Assembly (NCBI GenBank): GCA_038093515.1 | Contig: JBBPSI010000038.1 | Coordinates: forward strand, 1 to 64,000 | From: Butyriboletus loyo | Taxonomy: Eukaryota > Basidiomycota > Agaricomycetes > Boletales > Boletaceae | Direction of reading: 5' to 3' | Length of the DNA: 64,000 nt | In this document: one piece after another, positions 45,722-55,605 of the stretch | How the letters are laid out: the number at the start of each line of letters is the position of its first letter | How positions within the stretch are numbered: the stretch's first letter is position 1 | Program-made: the position numbers and the translations under genes | The notes under the pieces: generated by a model | Seen by the model: only the letters and a program-made list of their open reading frames with translations | Databases searched by the model: none | What the model was told of the DNA's origin: nothing

Positions 45722-46968
45722 TCAATTTGCAAATAAGCTACGCGTGAAAAGCGTTATGACTCCACCGACCACAGCGCTTCCAGCAACAAGCATAAGCTCG
45801 CGACCACGTATAACGCTGATATGTGGGTATGAGAAGTATACCTGCGACCTCCATGATGGAGGTGGAGGCGGAATCACAGGTGTCTCCTCTGGAGATGCCT
45901 CCTTGGGAGCTGCTGCTGTAGCATAAATTCCTTGACGAGCCTCTGCCGATATCTGGGTGATCAGCTCGATTAACAGCTTCTCATGCCCTGCTAGCCGTTC
46001 TTCTAGTCGGGTAGCGCCGGCATTCATCAAGGCCTTCGTCTCGGCACCCATCCCCTCCACCTTTCTCTCAAACGTCTGTGCCAACTTCTTCCTTTTCCAA
46101 GGCTCCACGACGATAATCGCTATGATGAAGACCACCAGGTTGACCCCAAGCACCGCCAAAGATCCATACGTCGAAGCGCTCCGAATCTTGTCGCTCCAAA
46201 CTTGTTCCTCGTGGTATCGCGCCAATATAGCCCTCATCAACTCGCTAAACTCGCGATCTACCGCATCCTCCGTCTCTGCTACGTGTGATTTTGCGCGAGC
46301 TTCCTCTTGTTCAAAGGAGTGGTCTGAACGAACGAGCGAAGTGAAATTGCTGACGTCGGCATCGGTCCAGCTAGACTTGCGCTGGAGAAGGTCGTTGACC
46401 TCTCGCTGAGATATGGAACGCTGGAGAACTGCGTCGTCATAGGCTGTCTTGGCTTCCCTAGCTGCCCGTCGCGTAGCCTTGATTCGAGCCTCTTGGACGC
46501 GGTATGTACGTTGGTCTTCGATCAGTAAGAGGTTGAAAGTACTATACCTTGTTCGACGACTTGTCTTTTCAGAGCCTCGATTTCTTCATACCCCGTCACT
46601 CGATTGAGATGCAAACCAAGGTGTGAAAACGTAGTCGTGGCTTTTTTCGAGAACTGGTCTGCACGTCGTCGTAGAGAAGAGCTGGTGAGAACACCCCACT
46701 CCCTGAGGCGACCCCGAAGGGCTTCGACGTCGATCGGAGGTGGAGATTTCAGAGAACTCTGCGCTTGGGTCTGTTCAGGAACAGGACCAAGCACGTGTGT
46801 CTCGACCGTCGAGGTATTTTCCGAAGTTGGAGGTGTGTAGTTGTCGCGAGAACTCGTCTCTGGAGTGACTCCGGCGCCGCGAGTCGAATATGCCCGCTGC
46901 AAGCGGCGACGTGGATGAGACAAGGCTCGAAATGCAGCAGTCCTATCTGTGCCCCTGGTCCGCAACAT
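45722..46968 (-). CDS. SHE9: mitochondrial inner-membrane protein She9/Mdm33
   Basis: She9/Mdm33 is an inner-membrane protein that shapes mitochondria and is implicated in inner-membrane fission. ATG 46968 (MLRTRGTDRTAAFRALSHPRRR) gives an Arg-rich presequence without acidic residues; a longer start at 47010 is possible. The middle is long coiled coil, with VTGYEEIEALKRQVVEQ, RVQEARIKATRRAAREAK and VNDLLQRKSSWTDADVSNF. The next part is ELMRAILARYHEEQVWSDKIR, and a membrane segment follows (GSLAVLGVNLVVFIIAIIVV). Then come WKRKKLAQTFERKV and a second hydrophobic segment near the C-terminus (ELMLVAGSAVVGGVITLF). This two-membrane-span layout is the family pattern. One intron near 46545-46495. 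Confidence 0.88.
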
Positions 46969-47267
46969 GGCGAGGATTAGAATACTAGCAGCCGAAGCTT
47001 TGGAACACATCGGAGGCCAACTGCAGCTGAGCCGGAATCGGGACCGGTATACTGGTGATTCCGAGTTGACAAGTTAATACGAAGATTCTGATATTAATTA
47101 AACTACCAGCGAGGCCTAACACCAACGTCGAGGGCAGACATTCAGTGAGATAACATATAAGTATGTGCGCTGCAAGTTATTAAATCCATATCCAGGAGCG
47201 TCGTGAAAAACATGTCGTTCATAGCGCACGCAGTCCCAGCACGTCCAAAGGAAACAAGTCTTGCCCA
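46969..47267. other. intergenic, no gene seen
   Basis: About 300 bp between the SHE9 start and the P450 reductase stop, both on the minus strand. It includes the SHE9 promoter and the reductase 3' end. Confidence 0.4.
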
Positions 47268-49583
47268 CTAACTCCAAACATCCAATAGCATTCGCGATCG
47301 TTCCTTGAGTAACTTGATCTCCGCCGCACCTTCCACCGCCGCACTCCCTCCTTTCGCCTCGCCAAGGATTCGCATGAGTACCTCCTCCACAGCTTTGCTC
47401 ATCGCCTTTGCATCACCACAAATATAAATGTATCCCTTGCCAACAAGGATTGCATCCGCGATGCTCTTCCGCTCTTCCCATATAAGGTCTTGTACATATA
47501 TCTTGTTCCCATCCGGTTTGTAGGGAGGCTCACGAGAGAAAGCACAGTGGAGGTTGAATTTTCCCTTGAGGTCGTCTGCATACTTGGACCATTCCTCTGC
47601 ATACAAGAAGTCCTCGGTGGACTTGCGGCAGCCATAGAAAAGTGAGATAGTGCCCCAGTCGCTGAGTGCATCCGGTCCGTTTTTCTCAATCGTGCGTCTA
47701 GCGAGCGCAACACGTTCTTGTACGAATCCGCGGAATGGAGCAACACCCTATCATCTCATCAGAAAACATCCCCAATATCATGTATTCCACATTACTCACA
47801 GTGCCAGGCCCAACCATGATAACGGGGCTCTTCGGGTTGGTGGGTAAACGGAATGTCGAACGGCGCACATGAATGGGGACCTTGTATACAGTGTCACCCT
47901 TGTAAGTTCCACGGGGTCCCTCGATAGCGTAGGAAGGGAGGGATGTGATAGGCTCCCCATTTGCGGCGTGCTTGACGTTCAACAAAAAATTTGTACCAAC
48001 ACCGTAAACGGGACGGACTGGAGAGAAAGAGTTCGGGATGGAGTCATACTTCAGCACCACAGCAGTGACATGAATCGCGGTAGAGTGGAGCTTGGGGCTG
48101 GAAGAAATGGAGTAGTAGCGGGGCTGCAGGCGGGAAATGGAGGAAATGATGATGTCGAAGGGAACAGACCATGCTGTGGTATTGTCAGGAGTAGGGGGGA
48201 CCGACATGTCATTTCCGGCGGCAAGCTGAAGCACCTCTCCGAGTTTCATGCATCCATTCGTGACAACTCCGGCGTACTCTTCCTTGTCACTACTCAACCT
48301 TTTGAGGAAAGCCTCGGCCTCGGGAGATGGTGCAAACTTCGAGAAGACTCCGAGCATTTGACGACCTGCAACTGCACTTATATCGATGTAGTGGCGAAGC
48401 ACCGTGCTGTATGTGGTAGGAACAGGGAAAGGAACTTTGGCCAGAGCTGGATCGAGGGAATCTATCTGAATCACGGTATCTTTCTTATGTCCGAACCCGA
48501 GCACGCAAAGTAAGCGGTCTACCTCGACGTCAGGATTGGATGGCCAGACGCCAACATGATCACCATGTTGGTAAGTAATTCCGGAGCCTTCTATATCGAA
48601 TTCCATATGCACGCAGTTGCGACCCGCGCCAGCTTTGAAAAGTTCGCGAGATACAGCAACGGGGGAAGCGTAAGGGTTCTTGGCGTCATGAATGCCCTTG
48701 GTTTTGGTCAGGGCGCGAACCGAAAATTCACCTAGTGAACAATTTAAGTATCCTGCATATGAGCAAAAGTGTGAGGCGTACCGAGGTAGACCTTTTCTGC
48801 GGGATGCGAATCGAGTTCTGTCACGGTAAAGTCGGGGGTATCTCCACCTTGACCCTCCTCGACGCCCATTGCCTCAGCAAATGCATCCCACATGCCATCT
48901 TTCCATGCAAGGTAGTCTTCTTCCATACTCTTGTCGTCGTCGCCCTCACCGCGTTCGCCGATTCGGACAGCGCCGACCTTGGTCAGCTCAGCGTCGACGT
49001 TTCGGCCAATTGCGTTATAATGCTCGTAAGTCCTGTTACCGAGAGCGAATACGACATACTTGAGGCCCTCTAGCTTGTGTTCGCCATTGCTGAACTCAAA
49101 GGACTGATCTGACAAGTTCTGCATGAGTTGCACCGCATTGTCTGTCGGCTCGCCCTCTCCGTAGGTAGCCATGACGAAGAAGACGCAAGAATCCTCTGGG
49201 ACTTTGTCGAGGTTCTCGAAGTCGTACTCCTCTGGGTCGCAAACGAGAGATGAAATACCGAACTTGGATTTTGCCTCCTTGGCGAGACGAATGGCATATT
49301 CTTCGGCGGTACCAGTTTGCGAGCCGTAGAATATAACAATGCGCTTTTTCTAAAATAGGACCAAGTCAATCAAGGGATCGAGAGAGGAAAACAAAGATCA
49401 TACCCCCTCCTTCATTTTAGCGATAAAGTCCCTTGGGTTGCTGTGTCCATTGAGAGTTTTTGTTGGAGCAGCCGGGACAACATTCTGCTTGGAGAAGAAG
49501 ATTTGATCGCGGAAGAGATAAGCACCAGCGAGAACTACGCCGAGTGCAAGGATTGCGACGTCCGAGGAGGAAGTGATGGCCAT
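47268..49583 (-). CDS. CPR1: NADPH-cytochrome P450 reductase
   Basis: Endoplasmic-reticulum flavoprotein that passes electrons from NADPH through FAD and FMN to P450s such as the ergosterol enzyme Erg11. The first exon encodes a membrane anchor (VAILALGVVLAGAYLF). The FMN domain starts IVIFYGSQTGTAEEYAIRLA and continues MATYGEGEPTDNA and VFALGNRTYEHYN. The connecting/FAD region has HVGVWPSNPDVEVDRLL, RYYSISSSPKLH and TSLPSYAIEGPRGTYK. NADPH binding is split by an intron: VIMVGPGT, then GVAPFRGFVQERV. The end is the conserved DVWS with a [14 protein letters not shown] Trp. Introns near 49345-49400, 48733-48780 and 47747-47799. About 730 residues, as expected. Confidence 0.95.
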
Positions 49584-50818
49584 TTTGAACGGTACAAGGA
49601 GAACCAGAAGAGCCTGTTAACAGAAAGCAGAAGCCAAGTTGAGGGCCCAGCGAGCGGTTCCTTCTCCTGGAAAAGACTCTATAAAGAACGAAGAAGACAA
49701 GAGCAGAGTGGCCACTGCAAGAGTGGTATTCAAATGTGGACGTGGAGCTTTCCCACGCAATTAATTTCGATCTAAATTATTCGAGCGCGGTCGAGGACAA
49801 AAAAACCTGAAACGAGGAGAGGGGGACGGAGAGTCTGAAAGAGAAGCGACGTGGTGCCTGGTGGTGCAACTGCAGATTATTTATAAGTGTCGACCACCGT
49901 GGACTTCGGGGCGGGCTGTGATCCCAAGTTACTCATCGCACCCTGCCATTCGACCGGCGATGCCACCGTCCGATCGGCAGACGGCTACCAGCGCCGCGGT
50001 GGTAAGAGGGATCATTGTGAATGTACCCGGTACGATCAGTATATGCCTATTCCAGTGTAACGCCTTCACAGCACACAGCACTGGTTTGCTCCGTTCCCGT
50101 TAAACAGATTCGTGGCTTGGTTGGGACGGGGATCTGCCTGTTCGAGTTCGCTTGCGCGTCTGAGTGACATGAAAGGAACGACGACGATGCATGTTAACAG
50201 ATAAGGCGGTGAAACGTACTCAGTCAAACAAGGCTTTTGCCAATCCAGGACGACCATGTCTCAGCAACTTGCAAGATCGCGATCTAGCCGAGGTACCGTC
50301 CCAAGTCAATCACTAATATTATTCTAGGCAAACATTGCTTACTTCCCGCCCAAGCTTTGTATTAGTCAAGATCGGTTCGAAGAAATCAAATATTATGTAG
50401 AGCTTTCATCCCGGAGGTGGTTGAGGAGGATATCATACTTGTTGCCGGTCAGACTCGGGCTTGACAGCGTGAGTTGAGCAGGGAAACACGGTCATTTGAA
50501 ACCTTAGACTCATTAATATTTGAGCCCAACGAGTTTTACTCTGTCTCCAGCACCTCGCGACCTTGCAACAAAGTAGCACGCCCTCAAGTCCGATCCGGGA
50601 ATTAAGTACAGTGCGGAGTCGGGTCCAGAGTCAGCTGTGTGATGAGATATTGAGAAAGCATCGACACTGGCGTTGTACAGGACGCCAGGTGATTAATTGA
50701 AGTCGGACTGCCGTCACGGGATTAGAACCCTAACCCGAGTCGAAGGTTACTGACACGTAGACAATTTGAACAACTTCAATTTGGTGAAACACTCGCTTGG
50801 AGTCCCCCTGCATTTGTG
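49584..50818. promoter_or_regulatory. 1.2-kb divergent intergenic region, reductase/HUT1
   Basis: It lies between two genes transcribed away from each other, so both promoters are here. I see no supported coding region. A T-arm-like GGTTCTAATCC on the minus strand near 50725 does not extend into a tRNA fold. An upstream intron of either gene could be present. Confidence 0.4.
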
Positions 50819-52312
50819 ATGTCTCTACTAAGGTCGGTCTTCATCACCTTTCCATCCTGGTCCTTGCCTTGACATAATTATATAGGCTCGGTCTATGTAT
50901 AACAGGCGTCTACGCCATGTTCCTCGTGAGTGGTCCCGTCCTGTACTATTATTCCAGAGGAATCCGATTGATCCAAGGCCATGTCCAGCTTTGGGCAATC
51001 GCGCAAGAGCGACGTAAGATCATACGTTCATTGTCTTAAGCTCTAAAACTGATTCCACTCGTGTAGTATCCGTCCCGTTCCGGTCTATTGACGGGCAATC
51101 CTCCCACAAGTTCAGGTCGGCATTATTTGTCGGTACATGCCAGAGCTTCCTCAGTTCCCTGTCCGCTCTTTGTTACATCTATATACGCGGAAAGCCAGGG
51201 TCTTCCTTCTCCTCTCTTCTTGGTTTCGACGTCCCTGTACACGTGCAATCCAACGGATCTTCTAGAGCGAACGGAGCTCCGAATACGAATGCATTCATCA
51301 ATGGACACTCTCAGAAACATAGACCAGGACATACATCTACTATGGATGGTCTCTCTTATCGTAAACGCCTCCTCCTCGGTTATCTGCAATGTTCCAGTTT
51401 CATTGCGCTTGCGGCTCCGTTCGGCTTCGCCGCGCTCTCATATATCACATACCCTACCATGGTTCTCGGAAAGTCCTGCAAACTCGTTCCTGTCATGTTC
51501 ATGAACTTCCTTCTCTATCGACGCAAATTTGCCCCTCACAAGTATCTCGTCGTTGCGTTGGTCACAACCGGCATCAGCGTATTCATGTTCTTCGGAAACG
51601 AGAAACCTTCCAAGGCCACGTCCAACAAGACTTCTGACGGAGCGCAGTCGCCATACCTCCAGCTCATCGGTGTCGCCTATCTCCTCGTTAACCTTATCCT
51701 CGACGGCGCCGTCAACTCAACACAGGATGAGATTTTCTCAAAGTACAAAATTTCAGGCCAGCAAATGATGTTCTGGATCAATGCATTCTGTACAGTGCTG
51801 ACGACGGCCCTGGGAACGCTCCCGTTACCATATATTCCTGTCCTCCATCCCTCATCTGGCGCACAAAGCGAGTTTTCCAACACGTTAGAATTTATAAAGT
51901 CACACCCTTCGGTCATCGTGCCACTCGTTCAGTTTTCACTCACGGGTGCGCTTGGACAACTGTTCATTTTTGAGACACTTCAACACTTTGGATCGTTGAC
52001 CTTGGTGTTAGTATTAGCATTCCATTTGTTCTTCTCAGCTAATGCTTCTCATTTCGTTTGCAGGACGATCACTCTTACTCGGAAAATGTTCACCATGATC
52101 TTATCAGTACTGGTGTATAACCATAAGCTGGCTATTGGTCAGTGGCTCGGAGCAGCTATCGTGTTTGCAGGGATATCAATAGAGGCCTTTGTAAAACGCA
52201 AAGGTATTGTACTCGCCAGTTTATTGGTCGACAAACACTTAAAGGCACCGCAGATGTGCATGCGAAGCAGGTGGTGCTGGAGAAAGAAAAGGCCAAGATC
52301 AAGTCGTTGTAG
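50819..52312 (+). CDS. HUT1: UDP-galactose/UDP-glucose transporter homologue Hut1
   Basis: Multi-span nucleotide-sugar transporter of the ER (SLC35B1 type). ATG 50819 gives MSLLR, then after a short intron LGLCITGVYAMFL. The next exon LWAIAQER joins LSVPFRSIDGQ, and then come LFVGTCQSFLSSLSALCYIY and SYITYPTMVLGKSCKLVPVM, the family signature. Later are YLVVALVTTGISVFMFFG, GQQMMFWINAFCTVL, QFSLTGALGQLFIFETL and, after an intron, TRKMFTMILSVLVYNHKL. The final exon ends KEKAKIKSL at TAG 52310-52312. KIKSL fits a K-x-K-x-x ER-retrieval tail. The gene stops about 150 bp from the convergent pseudophosphatase gene. Confidence 0.9.
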
Positions 52313-52465
52313 TTCACACGAACGCACCGTTTCCATCATACACTTCATTATTCATACCCCCTTACCAACCCAAGAATATCTACACAGGTAAACAACCCGA
52401 CTGATTCATACGGTATAATTATCCAAGGTTGAACAGTGCAGTGAAGAGGTCGTCATATTGCAATG

Positions 52466-53594
52466 TCAGGGTTCTATTGCCATCATACCTTCATCACTAT
52501 CATCGTCATCAGTATCGACAAGGACCCTTTTGCGGTCTTCTATTCTGTGGGAATCATATTTCAGAGCGTGCAAGGCCGAGAGCGAGGTAAAATAAACCTC
52601 GAGTCTTCTTCGTCGTCGTCCCTCTTCCTGCGAGACACCACTCTTTGCATTGGTGCAGTGGGAAAATTGGCAACTGCAGCTTTGGCCTTGTATATAGATT
52701 CGTATTCCTGCACAGGTGATTGAAAGAGGTAAGAATCAGTGATGACAACACTACTTTGTCAGCGAGGGAGTTGTTTACTTTAATCTGCGTCAAAAAACCA
52801 CCATTTGGTGATATACAGTATCGACGATTCTGTACCAGATGAAGCGCATCTTCCCAAGACAGCTGACAATGTCGCATGACGAACATGACCACGAACGCAG
52901 GGGACAATGAGATGCCACCTGTCAGACACGATGGTTATAACAAAGGACGGGGGAACGCAGAGGTTCGTGGCAAAACTGGCGCACCATTGCAATGCACGAG
53001 AACCTTGCCACCTTGAGTCAGAGCCTGTTGTATGAACTGATCCGCTCTACGTAGGAACGCGTTCAGCTCTCGGACACGAAGAACTTCAAGGAAGCCTACT
53101 CCGGGAATAGTCTGATGACATTTTGTTCCTCGTTGTCCTCCACGTCCAATACCAAGTATTTGAAGTGATCAGGAAAGCGAGGCCTGACAGAGAATGCCTC
53201 TTTTTGATCTCTTATGCAGACACTGTGAAATCGTCATTGAGCATCCTTTTGACTTCCTGTGCGCGGTGGCAAGTGAGAGGCTCAAGTCCCCACTGGCTTT
53301 CAAACAGCGATGCTACATTGGACGCCGACAAACGTCCATGACTTACATATGAGTGACACCCAGAGATTTTAACGTTTCGAGTGATTTGGAAGCTTGGAAT
53401 GGGCCGAGTAAAAGACCAGGTAATATTTCCTGACATTCCCGTCTCATCTCGTACCTAGACCATCGTTAGCGCGGTGGCAACGACCGCGCCGTACTTGGAG
53501 TGGCTGGGCAAAAGAAGACTTGCCTCCATTCCACATCACCGGGACCTTGCACAAGATTCCTCAAGGCCTCGTCACTGAGATTCAGCGCAGCCAT
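52466..53594 (-). CDS. STYX-type dual-specificity pseudophosphatase
   Basis: A dual-specificity phosphatase fold that probably lacks activity. Exon 1 (53594-53524) encodes MAALNLSDEALRNLVQGPG and ends EWR. A GC-AG intron (53455-53523) joins YEMRRECQEILPGLLLGPF, as in STYX proteins. Then come FPDHFKYLVLDVEDNEEQNV and QGGKVLVHCN. After another intron GGISLSPAFVVMFVMRHCQ completes the signature loop, and NRRYCISPNGGFLTQIKEYE follows. The loop reads HCNGGISL: the catalytic Cys is present, but Leu replaces the Arg of C-x5-R. The last exon is acidic (VDTDDDDSDEGMM), ending at TGA 52466-52468. Human STYX, which lacks the Cys instead, binds substrates without dephosphorylating them. Confidence 0.8.
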
Positions 53595-53694
53595 GGGTCG
53601 AAGGAAGGAATGAGAATGAATGACCGCCACCGGATTAATGGAGGGGTAATCCACACCTCGGAAGTATTTGTTCGGAGTTCGGAGGCAGTTCGAC
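53595..53694. promoter_or_regulatory. 100-bp bidirectional promoter
   Basis: Only 100 bp separate the divergent start codons of the pseudophosphatase (53594, minus) and the zinc GTPase (53695, plus). Both transcription starts must lie here or within the opposite gene. No TATA box is evident. Confidence 0.55.
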
Positions 53695-55257
53695 ATGGAA
53701 CAAGACGACGAAATACCGTGCGTTCGGCCGGTAGCCGATCTGTTCGATCTTACTCGTGGCCTTGGAAACTTACCACACAACATAGAACGCTCATTGATCA
53801 CGATGCACTACCTACCGAACCACCGACGGTATTGCAGGAAACACGGCGGATCCCATGCACTATAATCACAGGCTTTCTCGGCGCCGGGAAGTCGACCCTC
53901 CTGAGGTAAGTGTGCTTACTGTTTCGTGACCCCAGGCACACCACTGACAACATGCAGGCGTATACTTACTGAGCGACATGGGTATCGCATCGCAGTGATC
54001 ATGAACGAGTTTGGGGACACAGCTGTAGGTACCTTGGTTGCGTTTCAAAGCTTTAAACCTCACCAAAAAGTAGAATATCGAAGGTCAGTTGTACAGGTGA
54101 CCATGTCCCTATCGTACAATCACTTTCCTTGACTAGCCAAGGCAATCAACGTCGCCTCTGGTGAGGACCCATTGGCAGAAAGATCAGAGGAGTTTCTTGA
54201 ACTGGCAAACGGATGCCTATGCTGCAGTATCAAAGATGCGGGCATCGCTGCGATCGAGAAACTGATGGAACGAAAGGGTGCATTTGACCACATCATACTC
54301 GAGACCACCGGACTTGCTGACCCCGGTGAGAATCATCACTATCATCGTTGAAAATCCAGTCGAGCTTCGATAACAACAGGTCCTATTGCATCTATGTTTT
54401 GGCTAAACGAAGAATACTCTGCGGGGCTCAGCAAGCAAATATCCCTTGATGGTGTGGTCTGCGTGGTGGATGCAGCTTTTGGCCAGCAGGTAATCACGAC
54501 ATGGCAAGCTTGACTTGTGGTCTAATAGTCAAGCAGCAAATGGAGGAAGACCATTCAGTCGATGGTATTGGCGAGAGCCTCAGGTGTGCTAGTTTTCACA
54601 GTGATCATACCTACGCTAACGTTTCCATGGCACAGACAAATAGCGTGCTCGGATGTGATCCTCTTAAACAAGGCCGATCTCGTATCGGACGACAAACTCA
54701 CTGTAACAGAAGGAATGATTCACAACGTCAATCCATCAGCACCCATTCACCGGACAATACAAGCAAATATCGATTTAGCGTACATCATCAACATGGATGC
54801 CTACGCGGGAGCCAAACAACTGCGAAACCCCGCCTATCAACCTCACCAATGTGGTGATGCTCCAGATGGTTGTCATGACCATACTCATCGGGGCTCCGTT
54901 GCACACTATGAACTCCGTGGAATATCTAGCCTTCAGTTGTTCATCCCTCCTCTGACACCCGATCAGCTCATTTCACTCGAACGTTGGATTCAAGAACTAA
55001 TTTGGCGACACGACGATACCACGGGGGGAGACCGCAAGGACTACAACGTTAACCTCAGGGTGTTACGTTGCAAAGGACTCTTCGTCTTGCAGACCGGCGA
55101 AGAGTTCATGCTTCAGGGAGTACAGAATATGTACGAGATTACGCCTGTGGAAGCGCAGGACGTGATTGGAATTCCCGACTCCGGCAGACTGGTCTTGATT
55201 GGGAAGGGGCTGGATGATACCCTGAGAGAGAGCTTACAAGCGGTATTGAGACCGTGA
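53695..55257 (+). CDS. ZNG1: zinc-chaperone GTPase, COG0523/CobW family (Zng1-like)
   Basis: G3E GTPases of this family deliver metal ions; the eukaryotic Zng1 group delivers zinc to methionine aminopeptidase 1. ATG 53695 gives MEQDDEIP, and an intron from 53718 joins [19 protein letters not shown]. Walker A is [11 protein letters not shown] near 53870-53904. NEFGDTA follows near 54006, and the metal-binding CxCC is in [10 protein letters not shown] near 54209-54238. [16 protein letters not shown] and LLNKADLV (54661-54684) give the G motifs. A His-rich segment ([17 protein letters not shown]) may bind metal. The C-terminal domain ends SLQAVLRP. The CPELVPI partner motif described for vertebrate Zng1 is not evident, so the client is unproven. 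Confidence 0.88.
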
Positions 55258-55605
55258 GGGGATGCGGTGAGTAGTATGATACCTATACAACACGCTGCTG
55301 TGAATCTGGCAACCACCTTTTTAGAACTCGTTGAATAAGCCCTTCTGCACATACATGTCTTTGAATAATGTACTTGCTATGCCACGATATGACTGGGTAT
55401 ATATTCTCATTACATAAGAAGGTAGTTACAAGCTTAACTGTTCGGATGAAATCATTAGATTATTATATAATTGCGGGGTATCCGTCCGAGCGGCCGGCGC
55501 GGACCCGAGACCCGAATCATCCACCGACCAAGGTACCGGCGGTCCATAGTTTGTACAGGACACGGAAGCATCATTAGAAGGATCGAACTGGTCCATAATA
55601 CCTCG
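55258..55605. other. intergenic between ZNG1 and EFL1
   Basis: 348 bp, no coding sequence supported. It contains the EFL1 promoter and the ZNG1 terminator. Confidence 0.4.

Noticed and set aside
50700..50765. tRNA-like T-arm (minus-strand GGTTCTAATCC)
   Set aside because: No matching acceptor stem, D-arm or anticodon arm could be drawn at the right distance.
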